DNA from: Candidatus Accumulibacter conexus
Lineage (GTDB): Bacteria > Pseudomonadota > Gammaproteobacteria > Burkholderiales > Rhodocyclaceae
DNA: 53,051 nt
Direction: 5' to 3'
Assembly: GCA_017592775.1 (NCBI GenBank)
Contig: JAGFNJ010000037.1
Location: 1 to 53,051 of the forward strand
Every line of letters starts with the position of its first letter. Within the stretch, counting starts at the first letter, position 1. Below the pieces are notes generated by a model. The model had not been told where the DNA came from. It ran no database searches and worked only from the letters and a program-made list of their open reading frames with translations. Below are positions 8,737-22,935 of this stretch, one piece after another. Made by a program: the position numbers and the translations under genes.

Positions 8737-9285
8737 TCAGTCCTCCCGCATGGCGTAGATGGCCGGCAGGTTGCGCCAGGCACCGCGGACATCCATACCG
8801 TAACCGAAGAGGAACCGATCGGGTACGGTCAGGGCAACGAAATCGGCCGCGATCGGTTTCTTCCGCGCGTGCAGTTTATCAGCGACGACGGCCGTGAAGC
8901 AGGCGTCGGCGCCGCCCTGCAGCAGGCGCTCGCGAACCGCTGCCAGCGTCAGTCCCTCGTCGAGGATGTCGTCGACCAGCAGCACCGTCCGCCCGCGCAC
9001 CGGAATTCCCGGCTGGCGGTGCCAGGTGAGGGCGCCGCCGCTCGTCTCCTGCCCGTAGCGGCTGACATGGACGTAATCGAAGTCGAGCGGGAAGGCGAGT
9101 TGCGTCATCAGGTGGCCGGCGAAGGGTACGCCGCCGTTCATCACGCAGAGCAGCAGCGGATTGCGGTCCCACAGTTGCTCGCTGATGGCGCCGGCGACGC
9201 GGCTGACCGCCGCGGCGACGCTGTCGGCGGAGTGGATCAGCTCGGCCGCGGCGAGGATCGCCAATGCCTGCCGCGGGTCGCTCAT
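8737..9285 (-). CDS. hpt: Hypoxanthine-guanine phosphoribosyltransferase
   Basis: 182 residues. The PRPP-binding loop VLLVDDILDEGLTL carries the paired acidic residues of type I phosphoribosyltransferases. The phrase VMNGGVPFAGHLM corresponds to the PPi loop, and GYGMDVRGAWRNLP to the C-terminal purine-binding region. It converts hypoxanthine or guanine plus PRPP to IMP or GMP. Its stop is 1 bp from the start of the thioinosine phosphorylase gene, so both act in one purine/methionine salvage unit with shared expression. Confidence 0.9.
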   Translation of the reverse strand: MSDPRQALAILAAAELIHSADSVAAAVSRVAGAISEQLWDRNPLLLCVMNGGVPFAGHLMTQLAFPLDFDYVHVSRYGQETSGGALTWHRQPGIPVRGRTVLLVDDILDEGLTLAAVRERLLQGGADACFTAVVADKLHARKKPIAADFVALTVPDRFLFGYGMDVRGAWRNLPAIYAMRED

Positions 9286-9346
9286 GGCGCTGCCGCCCGG
9301 CGCAAGTACGCCCGGCCGGCGCCGCTGCGCGGCTGCAGGAGTCGTC

Positions 9347-12615
<3,269 letters not shown>

Positions 12616-12623
12616 GTCGATTC

Positions 12624-15600
12624 CTAAACGAGTTGCTCGCGCAGGCGCAGCGCTTCTTCCATGTCGACTTCAACGATACGCGAGACGCCGGACTCCTGCA
12701 TGGTGACACCGACGAGCTGCTGCGCCATCTCCATCGTGATCTTGTTGTGACTGATGAACAGAAACTGCGTGTTGGCCGACATCCGTCGCACCATGGCGCA
12801 GAAACGTTCGGTGTTGGTATCGTCAAGCGGCGCATCGACCTCGTCGAGCAGGCAGAACGGCGCCGGATTGAGCTGAAACATCGAGAATACCAGCGCAATC
12901 GCCGTCAGTGCCTTCTCGCCGCCGGAAAGCAGGTGAATCGTCGAGTTCTTCTTGCCCGGCGGCTGCGCCATCACCTGCAGGCCGGCATCGAGGATCTCCT
13001 CGCCGGTCATGATCAATCGCGCCTCGCCGCCGCCGAAGAGCACCGGAAAGAGTTCGCCGAAGCTGCGGTTGACCGCGTCGTAGGTGGTCTGCAGCAGGTC
13101 CCTCGTCTCGCGGTCGATGCGACGGATCGCGTTCTCGAGCGTCTCCATCGCCTGCGTCAGGTCCGCCGACTGGGCATCGAGATAGTCCTTGCGCTCACGC
13201 GCCGCCTGCAGTTCGTCGAGCGCGGCGAGGTTGACCGCGCCGAGCGCCTCGATCGAGCGCTGCAGGGCGGCAATCGCGGTCTGCAGGCTGCCGGTGCGCG
13301 CACCGGCCAGATCGCCACGCAGCGATTCCTCATCCGCCTGTGCCTCGCTGAGCTGCGCCGCGAACTGCTCGCAGGCGAGACCGGCCGCCTGCTCCTTGAG
13401 CTTCAGTTCACCGATCCGGTCGCGCAGCGGGTCGAGGCTCTGCTCGACCTTGAGGCGCTGCTCATCAAGCGCGCGCAGGCCGCCGGCGGTCGCTTCGAGC
13501 GCGTCGCGCGCCGCTGCCAGGGCATGCTCGCGCGCCACGCGGTGCTCGAGAGCCGCCTGCAACCGCGGCTCGAGATCCTCCGCCTGCAGCGCGCTCGCGG
13601 TCTCCTGGCAGCGCGTCAGCTCATCGCCAATGCGCTCGAGCTGCTGCCGCGCGAGGTCGCGGCTGGCGGCTATTTCCTGCAGCTTGCCCTGGCATTCGCG
13701 CTGCGAGAATTCGGCCTCGCGCAGCTCGCGTTCGGCGGCATTGACCAGCTCACGTTCCTCGCGCAGGGCGCGTTCGGCCTGTTCGACGTGATGCCGGGCA
13801 ACCGCCATCGCCTGCCGGCGTTCCTCGACCAGCTCGCGCTGCGCGTCGATCGCGTCTTCAGCGAGCAGCAGCCGCTCGCGCTCGCCCTCCTCGTCGACGG
13901 CCATCTCGGCCAGGCTGTCGTCGATCTGCGCCTGGCGCTCGCGCAAACGCTCCTGTGCCTGCGCCAGCTTGAGCGTCTCGACCTGGATCGCGTGTGCCCG
14001 ATCCTGCAGCACGCCGAGTTCCTGGCGTGCCTCCTGCAACGCGTGCTGTGCCTCGAGCAGCGTCTGTTCGACGGCCGCCAGACCCGCCTGCGCGCGCCCG
14101 ACGTGCCGCTCGTGCTCGGCGATGACGGCCGCCAGCTGGTCGATCTCACGCTGCCGTTCGAGCAGCCCGTGCGCCGCACTGTCGGCGGCGAACAGGGTCA
14201 CGCTCTGCCGGCTGACGATGTCGCCGCCGGGCGTCACGCAGCAGCCGTTCGCCGGCAGCCGGCCGCGGGCTGCCAGGGCGCTCGCCAGGTCGGCCGCCGT
14301 CAGAACGTCGCCGAGCCAGTCGCCGAGAATCGACGCCAGCGCCGCGTCGGCACAGTCGATGCGCGCCAGCAGCCGGTCGGCAGCCACCGCTGCCGGCGCT
14401 GCCGCAGCCGGCAGCGGCAGCAGGAAGGTCTGCCTGCCGCCCGGCCGATCCCTGCTCCATGCCGGATCGGCGCGCTCGGCCGGCAGTGCCGACAGCCGCT
14501 CACGCAATACCGCCTCGACCGCGTCCTCCCAGCCGGCCTCGACCTGCAGCGATCGCCACAGCGGCTGGCCGTGCTGCAGGCCATGCCGGCGCAGCCAGTC
14601 GTCGAGCTTGCCATCCGTCTGCAGGCGCTGCTGCAGTTGCTGCAGGGCGGTACGGCGGGCATTCGCCTCGGCGCGCTCCTTCTGCGCCTGCTGCACTTCG
14701 CCGAGCACCTGGCGGCGCTGCTGCTCGAGGCGCGGCTGCTCCTGCTGTCCCTGCTGCACGGCAGCCTGTGCCTCGCCGATGCGCAGACGCAAATCGGCCA
14801 GCTCCTCGTGCTTGTCGGCAACCGCCACTTCGTCGGGCACCGGCATCGCCTGCCGCTCCAGCGCCAGGCGCTCACGCCGGCCGGCGATGATCTGCAGCGA
14901 GCGCTGCGCATGTCCGCGGTTGGCCTCCTCGACATGCAGGCGCTGTTCCACCTGCGCCATCGCGGCGCGTTGACGATTGAGTTCGTCGAGCGCGGCCGCG
15001 TGCCGCTCCTCGGCCAGCGGCAATCCCTCGCGCCGCACGTCGCGGCGCAACCGCCCCTCCTCGACCCGCTCGTCGGCGCCTGCCAGGAGTTGCTGCCAGC
15101 GCTCGGCTTCGCTCGCCAGTTTCGCCGCCTGCGCCTGCCAGTGCGTCCGGTCGTCGGCGAGCTGCGCCAGACGGGTCTCGTACTCGCGCCGCGATTCACG
15201 CCGGTGGCGAATCTCGGTTTCCAGACGCGCCACCTCGGCGTTGGCGGCAAACAGCTCGCCCTGCGTCGAATGGACGCCATCGCTGGCGCCGAAATGCGCC
15301 TCGCGAGCCGCTTCGAGTCGCGCCTCGAGTGCGCGCAGCGCGCTGTTCTGCACCTCAAGATCGAGCACCGCCTGTGCCACCTCGCTCCCCAGCCGGTCAC
15401 GCTCGAGCTGCGCCTCGTTGCGCCGCAGCAGCCACAGCAGTTGCTGCTTGCGCGTCAGTTCGTCGCTGTACGTGCGATACTGGCGAGCGACACCGGCCTG
15501 GGCTTCGAGTCGCTCCATCTGGTTGCCCAGTTCGAGACGGATATCCTCGACGCGAGCGAGGTTCTCGCGCGTGTCGGCGAGCCGGTGCTCGGTCTCCTTG

Positions 15601-16130
15601 CGCCGTTCCTTGTAGCGCGTGACTCCCGCCGCCTCTTCGAGGAACACCCGCAGCTCGTCGGGCTTCGCCTCGATGATGCGCGAGATGGTGCCCTGGCCGA
15701 TGATCGCGTAGGCACGGGGTCCGAGACCGGTGCCGAGGAAGAGATCGGTGACGTCCTTGCGCCGCACGTGCAGGTTGTTGATGTAATACTCGGACTGGCC
15801 GCTGCGCGTCAGCAGGCGCTTGACCGACAGTTCCGCATACTGTGACCACTGGCCGGCGAGACGGCCGAGCGAGTTGTCGAAAACCAGTTCGACGGCAGCG
15901 CGCGACACCGGCTTGCGCGTGCTGGAGCCGTTGAAGATCACGTCCTGCATCGATTCACCGCGCAGCTCGGAAGCCTTCGACTCGCCGAGAACCCAGCGCA
16001 CCGAATCCATCACGTTCGACTTGCCGCAGCCGTTCGGCCCGACGACGCCGACCAACTGCCCGGGCAGCGCCAGAGTGGTCGGATCGACAAAGGACTTGAA
16101 GCCGGCAAGTTTCAGTTTGGTCAGGCGCAT
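12624..16130 (-). CDS. smc: Chromosome segregation ATPase SMC
   Basis: 1168 residues. The N-terminal head has Walker A GPNGCGKSN, two long coiled coils flank a hinge near 500-640, and the C-terminal head has the signature LSGGEKALTAIAL and Walker B FCLLDEVDAPLDD. I chose the start at MRLTKLKLAGFKSF, because the longer open frame upstream has no SMC homology. The protein compacts and aligns chromosomes, normally with ScpA and ScpB, which are not in the window. It is the first gene of the minus-strand smc-zipA-ligA run and diverges from queF. Confidence 0.97.
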   Translation of the reverse strand: MRLTKLKLAGFKSFVDPTTLALPGQLVGVVGPNGCGKSNVMDSVRWVLGESKASELRGESMQDVIFNGSSTRKPVSRAAVELVFDNSLGRLAGQWSQYAELSVKRLLTRSGQSEYYINNLHVRRKDVTDLFLGTGLGPRAYAIIGQGTISRIIEAKPDELRVFLEEAAGVTRYKERRKETEHRLADTRENLARVEDIRLELGNQMERLEAQAGVARQYRTYSDELTRKQQLLWLLRRNEAQLERDRLGSEVAQAVLDLEVQNSALRALEARLEAAREAHFGASDGVHSTQGELFAANAEVARLETEIRHRRESRREYETRLAQLADDRTHWQAQAAKLASEAERWQQLLAGADERVEEGRLRRDVRREGLPLAEERHAAALDELNRQRAAMAQVEQRLHVEEANRGHAQRSLQIIAGRRERLALERQAMPVPDEVAVADKHEELADLRLRIGEAQAAVQQGQQEQPRLEQQRRQVLGEVQQAQKERAEANARRTALQQLQQRLQTDGKLDDWLRRHGLQHGQPLWRSLQVEAGWEDAVEAVLRERLSALPAERADPAWSRDRPGGRQTFLLPLPAAAAPAAVAADRLLARIDCADAALASILGDWLGDVLTAADLASALAARGRLPANGCCVTPGGDIVSRQSVTLFAADSAAHGLLERQREIDQLAAVIAEHERHVGRAQAGLAAVEQTLLEAQHALQEARQELGVLQDRAHAIQVETLKLAQAQERLRERQAQIDDSLAEMAVDEEGERERLLLAEDAIDAQRELVEERRQAMAVARHHVEQAERALREERELVNAAERELREAEFSQRECQGKLQEIAASRDLARQQLERIGDELTRCQETASALQAEDLEPRLQAALEHRVAREHALAAARDALEATAGGLRALDEQRLKVEQSLDPLRDRIGELKLKEQAAGLACEQFAAQLSEAQADEESLRGDLAGARTGSLQTAIAALQRSIEALGAVNLAALDELQAARERKDYLDAQSADLTQAMETLENAIRRIDRETRDLLQTTYDAVNRSFGELFPVLFGGGEARLIMTGEEILDAGLQVMAQPPGKKNSTIHLLSGGEKALTAIALVFSMFQLNPAPFCLLDEVDAPLDDTNTERFCAMVRRMSANTQFLFISHNKITMEMAQQLVGVTMQESGVSRIVEVDMEEALRLREQLV

Positions 16131-16258
16131 GAACGGGCACGTGGCGACGACGGGCACGCGGAAAGAGGTGGTCAGGGGCGAGGTATCGCGCGGGCATCCA
16201 CCGGCACGCCGGCTGCGAACCAAGCACCACCGATCGGCGAAACGCCATGATGGGTGTC

Positions 16259-16264
16259 TATAAT
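16259..16264 (+). promoter_or_regulatory. Candidate -10 element upstream of queF
   Basis: A perfect TATAAT lies 52 bp upstream of the queF start, in the smc/queF divergent region. No good -35 hexamer is visible at 16-18 bp, so confidence is limited. No preQ1 riboswitch-like structure was seen between it and the start codon. Confidence 0.4.
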
Positions 16265-16315
16265 AGCACCCCGACCGCCCGATTCACCTCCTCACCGCGA
16301 GCAGCCACACGACCC

Positions 16316-16735
16316 ATGAACGAACAGCCGGCGAGCTTGCTTGCCACCTTCCCCAATCCGGCGCCGCATCGGGATTACCACATCCACATGGAGATCCCCG
16401 AGTTCACCTGCCTGTGCCCGAAAACCGGACAGCCCGACTTCGCGACCCTGCTCCTCGATTACATCCCGGACCGTACCTGTCTCGAACTGAAGAGCCTCAA
16501 GCTCTTCATCTGGTCGTTCCGCAATATCGGCTGCTTTCATGAGGATGTCACCAACCGCATCCTCGACCGGCTGGCGGACGCCAGCGAGCCGCGCTACATG
16601 CGGCTGACCGCCCGCTTCTACGTCCGTGGCGGCATTTTCACGACGGTCGTTGCCGAACGACGCATGGCAGGCTGGACACCGGCACCCGCCGTGCAGCTCG
16701 CCGACTTCCCCTGCCAGTCCAGCACACGGAACTGA
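16316..16735 (+). CDS. queF: NADPH-dependent 7-cyano-7-deazaguanine reductase, short form
   Basis: 139 residues, the single-domain (YkvM-like) QueF type. The catalytic Cys sits in [12 protein letters not shown], and the QueF signature [14 protein letters not shown] follows, with ENIGCFHE-type context for the second active-site region ([12 protein letters not shown]). It reduces preQ0 to preQ1 in queuosine tRNA modification. The chosen ATG at 16316 fits the family N-terminus. The downstream gene starts 4 bp after its stop, so co-transcription is likely. Other queuosine genes are not in the window. Confidence 0.93.
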   Translation: MNEQPASLLATFPNPAPHRDYHIHMEIPEFTCLCPKTGQPDFATLLLDYIPDRTCLELKSLKLFIWSFRNIGCFHEDVTNRILDRLADASEPRYMRLTARFYVRGGIFTTVVAERRMAGWTPAPAVQLADFPCQSSTRN

Positions 16736-16739
16736 ACTC

Positions 16740-17456
16740 ATGAGCATCCAGGCGCAACTCCCCGACCAACAGTTGCTGCGACTCGAGGAACTGCTCGCCG
16801 ACCCGGCGCTGCCCGAGGCGATGCGTCTCGACGAGAGCCAGGGTTACCTGTGTGCGGCGCTCGCGGGTCCGCAGCCGATCCCCGAGTCGCAGTGGCTCGA
16901 GGAGGTTCTCGGCTGCCCGGAAGAGGCTGCCGGCGACGTCGGTCGCGAGGCTGCCGCGCTGCTGCGCCTGCTGGCGCGTGGCTTGGAAGCCGACCTGGCG
17001 AGCGGCAAGCCGCTCCTGTTGCTGCTCTACCCGGTCAGCGAAGACGACGACGCGGCGAGCGATTACGTCCCTTGGTGCGAGGGCTACCTGCTCGGAGTCG
17101 ATGCCGCGTCCGAGGACTGGTTCGACTTTCTTGGTGCGAATGACGACCAGGAGGACAGTGACGAGATCGCCTACCTCGACGAGCAACTCTTCCCACTCTA
17201 CCTGCTCACCGGCGACGCCGAAGGCGCGGCAAGGGAAGCCGGTGAAGACTGGCCGACCGGCGAGGAACTCGAGGAACTGCGCAACGAGTGTGAGGACAGC
17301 CTGCCGCAGGCGGTGAGCAACATCCACCGCTTCTGGCTGGCGCAGCGTGGCGTCGGCACGATCCGCCGGCAAACGCCGAAGGTCGGCCGCAATGACCCCT
17401 GCCCTTGCGGCAGCGGCCGCAAGTACAAGCGCTGCTGCGGCGCGGCGACGAGCTGA
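16740..17456 (+). CDS. YecA/UPF0149-like protein with C-terminal SEC-C zinc motif
   Basis: 238 residues. The first about 190 residues are acidic and helical, with the YecA-type phrases [12 protein letters not shown] and [10 protein letters not shown]. The C-terminus [20 protein letters not shown] is a SEC-C zinc-binding motif like the one at the end of SecA. Proteins of this kind associate with ribosomes or SecA in some bacteria, but no specific role is established for this one. It starts 4 bp after queF. Confidence 0.85.
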   Translation: MSIQAQLPDQQLLRLEELLADPALPEAMRLDESQGYLCAALAGPQPIPESQWLEEVLGCPEEAAGDVGREAAALLRLLARGLEADLASGKPLLLLLYPVSEDDDAASDYVPWCEGYLLGVDAASEDWFDFLGANDDQEDSDEIAYLDEQLFPLYLLTGDAEGAAREAGEDWPTGEELEELRNECEDSLPQAVSNIHRFWLAQRGVGTIRRQTPKVGRNDPCPCGSGRKYKRCCGAATS

Positions 17457-17522
17457 TGCGCTGCCGCGCGCGCCGCGGCCTGCCCCCCGTGCGCTTCTCC
17501 CGCGGCTTCGCCGGCCCGCCGT

Positions 17523-18434
17523 TCAGGCCGGCGGGGCCGCCGCGCGACGTGCGGTGAACAGGCTGGCGGCGATGATGATGGCGCCGCCGAACCACTCGCG
17601 CGGCGCCAGCGCCTCGTCCGCCAGCAGCCAGGCGGCGAGCGCGGCGACCGCGAGTTCGCTCAGCATGATGACGATGGCACGGTTGGCCGCCACCCTCGCG
17701 AGGCCGAACTGGACGATGACGTTCGCCAGCAGCAGGACGCCGCCGAGCAGGGCGAGCAGCAACCACAGCGCCGGGTCGGTCGGCAGCCGCCAACTGCCGG
17801 CACCGGCGAGCAGGAGCAGCAGGCCCATCGCCACCACGCCGGCGAAAGCGGCCAGCACCTTGCTCTCGCTGCTGAGCTGCCGCGCCCGACGCGAAAGCAC
17901 GTTGAACAGGGCAAAGGCGAGACCGGCGAGCAAGCCGAGCCAGTCGGCAGCGTCCTGCGGTGCCGGCAGTCCGAGCCGGGGTTGCCAGAGCATGATCGCG
18001 GCACCGGCGAGCGACAGGCCGATGACCAGCGCCCCGCCCGCATCGAGGCGCTCGTCGAGCAGCAGGCGTGACAGCAGCACGGTCCAGAGCGGCGCCAGGT
18101 AGAAGAGCAGCAGCACACGCATCACTTCGCCGTTCAGGGTTGCCAGGACGTAACCCAGATTGCAGGTGCCGGCAGCCAGGGCGAGCCAGAGCAGCGTCCA
18201 CGAGGGCGCGCTGCGGCGCCACCGCGGCCGCCAGCAGAACCAGCCAAGCGCGAAGGCAAGCGCATAGCTTGCGGTCGACGCGACCACACCATCGACCCCG
18301 CCGTCGCGCAGAATCCGGTAGGGGTACCAGATCAGTCCCCAGATCAGCGCGCCGCCGAGCAGCGCGGCGACCGCCGTCCGGCTTTCCGCCACGACCGCGG
18401 CCGCCGCCGCCGTCTGCACGCCGCTTCCTTTCAC
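17523..18434 (-). CDS. EamA/DMT-superfamily transporter
   Basis: 303 residues with about ten hydrophobic segments in two repeats of five, the EamA (drug/metabolite exporter) arrangement. Typical phrases are LLFYLAPLWTVLLSRLLLDERL at the end of the first repeat and IVIMLSELAVAALAAWLLADE in the second. It is an inner-membrane exporter of unknown substrate. It is convergent with the YecA-like gene and divergent from dapC. Confidence 0.88.
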   Translation of the reverse strand: MKGSGVQTAAAAAVVAESRTAVAALLGGALIWGLIWYPYRILRDGGVDGVVASTASYALAFALGWFCWRPRWRRSAPSWTLLWLALAAGTCNLGYVLATLNGEVMRVLLLFYLAPLWTVLLSRLLLDERLDAGGALVIGLSLAGAAIMLWQPRLGLPAPQDAADWLGLLAGLAFALFNVLSRRARQLSSESKVLAAFAGVVAMGLLLLLAGAGSWRLPTDPALWLLLALLGGVLLLANVIVQFGLARVAANRAIVIMLSELAVAALAAWLLADEALAPREWFGGAIIIAASLFTARRAAAPPA

Positions 18435-18451
18435 GCTTGCTCGATGCCCCT

Positions 18452-18457
18452 TATAAT
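18452..18457 (+). promoter_or_regulatory. Candidate -10 element upstream of dapC
   Basis: TATAAT, 30 bp before the dapC start codon, in the 53-bp divergent gap with the transporter gene. The -35 region (TTTCAC at 17 bp spacing) is a poor match, so activation or a weak promoter is possible. Confidence 0.35.
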
Positions 18458-18487
18458 CCGGCGTACCGCCACGACCGCCGCAGGCCA

Positions 18488-19684
18488 GTGAATCCCCACC
18501 TCAGCAAACTGCAGCCCTATCCCTTCGAGAAGCTGCGCCAACTTCTCGCCGGCATCACGCCGCCAGCACACCTGCGCGAGATCAGGCTGTCGATCGGCGA
18601 GCCGCAACACCCGACCCCGGCGTTCATCCGCGACGCGTTGACCGGCGCTCTCGGCGGGCTGGCAAATTATCCTACCACGCTCGGCAGCAGCGATCTGCGC
18701 CGCAGCATCGTCGCCTGGCTGGAGCGGCGGTACCGGCTCGACGGCATCGATCCCGAGAGCGGCGTGATGCCGGTGAACGGCTCGCGCGAAGCCCTGTTCG
18801 CGTTCGCCCAGGCCGTCGTCGATCCGTCGCGCGGCGACACGCCGCTGGTGGTCAGCCCGAATCCCTTCTACCAGATCTACGAAGGCGCCGCGATTCTCGC
18901 CGGCGCCGAGCCGCGCTTCCTCAACACCCTGCCCGGGAACGACTATGCCTTCGACTTCGCCACGCTGAGCGACGCCGAATGGCAGCGCGTGCAGCTATTT
19001 TTCGTCTGCTCGCCCGGCAACCCCACCGGCAAGGTGCTGACGCTCGACGACTGGCGCCGCCTGTTCGCCCTCGCCGACCGGCACGGCTTCGTCATCGCCT
19101 CGGACGAGTGCTACTCGGAGATCTTCCCGGAGGAGGAGGCGCCACCGCTCGGCTGCCTGCAGGCGGCGCGCATGCTCGGCCGCGGCTGCGAGCGGCTGGT
19201 GATGTTTTCCAGCCTGTCGAAGCGGTCCAACGTCCCCGGCATGCGTTCGGGTTTCGTCGCCGGCGACCCGGCGATCCTCCGCTCGTTCCTCCTCTACCGC
19301 ACCTATCACGGCAGCGCGATGAATCCGGCGATCCAGGCGGCGAGCGTTGCCGCTTGGAACGACGAGGAGCACGTGCGCGAGAACCGTCGCCAGTACCGGG
19401 CGAAGTTCGCCGCGGTGACGCCGCTGCTGGCAGAGGTCCTGCCGGGCACGACGCAGCCCGACGCCGGCTTCTATCTCTGGCTGCGGACGCCCGGCAGCGA
19501 TACCGCCTTCGCCCGCCAGCTCTTCGCCGACTATAATGTGCTGCTGCTGCCGGGCAGCTACCTCGGGCGCACCGCCCAGAGCATCAACCCCGGCGCGGGC
19601 TTCGTCCGCGTCGCGCTGGTCGCGCCGCTCGCCGACTGTGTCGAGGCAGCCGAACGCATCCGCCAGTTCATTTCAGGATCATAG
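18488..19684 (+). CDS. dapC: Succinyldiaminopimelate transaminase
   Basis: 398 residues, fold-type I PLP aminotransferase. The phrase [20 protein letters not shown] is typical of the proteobacterial DapC N-terminus, and initiation at GTG 18488 keeps it intact. The PLP-lysine motif is [24 protein letters not shown] and SDECYSEIF are the aspartate/cofactor-binding motifs. It makes N-succinyl-L,L-2,6-diaminopimelate from the 6-oxo compound, for lysine and peptidoglycan. It heads the dapC-dapD-pilU-dapE-prmB run. Confidence 0.93.
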   Translation: MNPHLSKLQPYPFEKLRQLLAGITPPAHLREIRLSIGEPQHPTPAFIRDALTGALGGLANYPTTLGSSDLRRSIVAWLERRYRLDGIDPESGVMPVNGSREALFAFAQAVVDPSRGDTPLVVSPNPFYQIYEGAAILAGAEPRFLNTLPGNDYAFDFATLSDAEWQRVQLFFVCSPGNPTGKVLTLDDWRRLFALADRHGFVIASDECYSEIFPEEEAPPLGCLQAARMLGRGCERLVMFSSLSKRSNVPGMRSGFVAGDPAILRSFLLYRTYHGSAMNPAIQAASVAAWNDEEHVRENRRQYRAKFAAVTPLLAEVLPGTTQPDAGFYLWLRTPGSDTAFARQLFADYNVLLLPGSYLGRTAQSINPGAGFVRVALVAPLADCVEAAERIRQFISGS

Positions 19685-19703
19685 GAAAGTCAGGAAGGCA
19701 GAC

Positions 19704-20525
<822 letters not shown>

Positions 20526-20559
20526 CTCGATCCGGCAAGCCCCAGGCAACGGCCAGCAG

Positions 20560-21741
20560 ATGATCCTCGACAAACTCTTCAACGCGATGGCCGAACGCCA
20601 GGCGTCGGACATCTTCATCTGCGCCGGCGCGCCGATCCACATCAAGATCCAGGGCTCGACCATCCCGATCAACCAGCAGATCATGGAACCGGCGATGATC
20701 GACAAGATCGCCGCCGAACTCCTTAATCCGCAGCAGGTCGAGGCCTTCGAGAAGACCAAGGAGATGAACCTCTCCTTCGGCGTCGCCAAGCTCGGCAACT
20801 TCCGCATCAATCTGTTCCGCCAGCGCAATTCGATCTCGATCGTCATCCGTTACGTGATGGGCAACATCCCGACGCTGGAGTCGCTGATGCTGCCGCCGGT
20901 GCTCGCCGACCTGGTGATGGAGCGACGCGGGCTGATCCTGATCGTCGGCTCGACCGGCTCCGGCAAGTCCACCACCCTGGCGTCGATGCTCGACTACCGG
21001 AACAGCAACTGCAGCGGGCACATCCTGACCATCGAGGATCCGATCGAGTACCTCTTCCGGCACAAGAAGTCGATCGTCAACCAGCGCGAGATCGGCATGG
21101 ATACGCTGGGGTGGGAGAACGCGCTGAAGAACGCCATGCGGCAGGCGCCCGACTGCATCCTGATCGGCGAGATCCGTGACCGGGAGACGATGCAGGCGGC
21201 GATCGCCTACGCCCAGACGGGCCACCTCTGCCTCGGCACGCTGCACGCCAACAACAGCTACCATGCGCTCAACCGGGTCATCAACTTCTTCCCGATCGAC
21301 ACCCGCTCGACCCTGTACATGGATTTGTCGGTCACCCTGAAGGCGATCGTTTCGCAGCGGCTGGTGAAGAAGAAGGACGGCATGCTGATACCTGCCGTCG
21401 AAGTCCTGCTCAACAGCTACCATGTCCAGGAGCTGATCGAGGCCGGCGACATCACGGCGCTGAAGGATGCGATGGAGCAGAGCCTGGCACCCGGATCGCG
21501 GACCTTCGAACAGGATCTGTTCCGGCTCTATCGCTCGGAGGTGATCACGCTGCAGGAAGCGCTGCAGAACGCCGACTCGCCGACCAACCTGTCGTGGCTG
21601 ATCAACAACCATGAGTCCGCCGGCAACATCGCGATGGACGAGAAACCGCGCGAGCCCAGCTTCGATCCTGCGGCGACCAATCCCGGCAGCCCGTCGTACA
21701 AGGAGTTCACCCTGAGCCTGGACGATGCCGTCAGCGGCTGA
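20560..21741 (+). CDS. pilU: Type IV pilus retraction ATPase, PilU-like
   Basis: 393 residues of the PilT/PilU hexameric ATPase family. Walker A is GSTGSGKST, the Asp box is LTIEDPIEYLF, Walker B is ILIGEIRDRETM and the His box is TLHANNSYHAL. The Asn-Asn-Ser-Tyr-His sequence after ANN and the long C-terminal tail are PilU-like rather than PilT-like. It powers or modulates pilus retraction at the inner membrane. Its position inside the dap cluster is conserved in several betaproteobacteria as far as I recall. No pilT is in the window. Confidence 0.85.
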   Translation: MILDKLFNAMAERQASDIFICAGAPIHIKIQGSTIPINQQIMEPAMIDKIAAELLNPQQVEAFEKTKEMNLSFGVAKLGNFRINLFRQRNSISIVIRYVMGNIPTLESLMLPPVLADLVMERRGLILIVGSTGSGKSTTLASMLDYRNSNCSGHILTIEDPIEYLFRHKKSIVNQREIGMDTLGWENALKNAMRQAPDCILIGEIRDRETMQAAIAYAQTGHLCLGTLHANNSYHALNRVINFFPIDTRSTLYMDLSVTLKAIVSQRLVKKKDGMLIPAVEVLLNSYHVQELIEAGDITALKDAMEQSLAPGSRTFEQDLFRLYRSEVITLQEALQNADSPTNLSWLINNHESAGNIAMDEKPREPSFDPAATNPGSPSYKEFTLSLDDAVSG

Positions 21742-21747
21742 GCGGTG

Positions 21748-22935
21748 ATGCAGGAGCCGTCGCCAACAGGCCAGGATGCAGCGCGCGCGCCAGCCGGCGA
21801 CGATGCGACCGTGGCACTCGCCGCGCAGTTGATCCGACGCCGTTCGATCACCCCGGATGACGCCGGCTGCCTCGACCTGATCGCCGAACGCCTGCGCCCG
21901 GCGGGCTTTCGCTGCGAGTTCATCCGCCGCGGCGCGGTGAGCAACCTCTGGGCCCGCCGCGGCGACCAGAGGCCGCTGTTGTGCTTCGCCGGCCACACCG
22001 ACGTCGTCCCCAGCGGACCGCTGGCGGAGTGGCACAGCGACCCTTTCCAGCCGACGCAGCGCGATGGCCTGCTCTATGGCCGCGGTGCCGCCGACATGAA
22101 GGGCTCGCTCGCCGCTTTCGTCACGGCGGCGGAAGACTTCGTCGTCGCCCGGCCAAAGTGCCGGGGCTCGCTCGCCTTCCTGCTCACCTCGGACGAGGAA
22201 GGCGATGCGGTCGACGGTACGGTCGCCGTCACCGATGTCCTCGCCCGCCGTGGCGAAGTGCTCGACTACTGCATCGTCGGCGAACCGACGGCCACTGCCC
22301 GGCTCGGCGATACGATCAAGAACGGCCGCCGCGGCTCGCTCTCGGGCCGGCTCACCGTCAAGGGAATCCAGGGGCACATCGCCTACCCGCACCTGGCGAA
22401 GAACCCCATCCACCTGCTGGCGCCGGCGCTCGCCACGCTGGCGGCGATGGTCTGGGACGAAGGCAACGCGTTCTTCCCGCCGACCACCTGGCAGGTCTCC
22501 AACATCCATGGCGGAACCGGCGCCGGCAACGTCATCCCGGGCAGCGTCGTCGTCGACTTCAATTTCCGCTTTGCCACCGCCAGCACGCCGGAGCAGCTGC
22601 AGCGTGCCCTCTGCGCCGTCCTCGACGACGCCGGCCTCAGCTACGACATCGGCTGGACGCTCGGCGCCAGTCCCTTCCTGACCGGCAGCGGTGCGCTGAT
22701 CGAAGCGGCGCAGCAGGCGATCGGCGCCGAGACCGGGATCACGCCCGCGCTGTCGACCAGCGGCGGCACCTCCGACGGCCGCTTCATCGCCGCCATCTGT
22801 CCACAGGTGGTCGAGATCGGCCCGGTCAATGCCACCATCCACCAGGTCAATGAATGCGTCGAGATGGCCGCCCTGCCCCGGCTGGCAGCGATCTACCGCC
22901 GTATCCTCGAGCAGTTGCTGCCCGCCCATGACTGA
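21748..22935 (+). CDS. dapE: Succinyl-diaminopimelate desuccinylase
   Basis: 395 residues, M20 metallopeptidase family. Metal-site motifs are [22 protein letters not shown] and [12 protein letters not shown], and the C-terminal His lies in TIHQVNECV. It yields L,L-diaminopimelate, downstream of dapD and dapC in the pathway. The N-terminal 20 residues are non-conserved. A GTG one codon earlier (21745) is an alternative start. The gene overlaps prmB by 8 bp. Confidence 0.95.
   Translation: MQEPSPTGQDAARAPAGDDATVALAAQLIRRRSITPDDAGCLDLIAERLRPAGFRCEFIRRGAVSNLWARRGDQRPLLCFAGHTDVVPSGPLAEWHSDPFQPTQRDGLLYGRGAADMKGSLAAFVTAAEDFVVARPKCRGSLAFLLTSDEEGDAVDGTVAVTDVLARRGEVLDYCIVGEPTATARLGDTIKNGRRGSLSGRLTVKGIQGHIAYPHLAKNPIHLLAPALATLAAMVWDEGNAFFPPTTWQVSNIHGGTGAGNVIPGSVVVDFNFRFATASTPEQLQRALCAVLDDAGLSYDIGWTLGASPFLTGSGALIEAAQQAIGAETGITPALSTSGGTSDGRFIAAICPQVVEIGPVNATIHQVNECVEMAALPRLAAIYRRILEQLLPAHD

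Noticed and set aside
16131-16315. preQ1 riboswitch upstream of queF
   Set aside because: No C-rich stem-loop plus A-rich tail of the preQ1 aptamer. Only a -10 box is evident.
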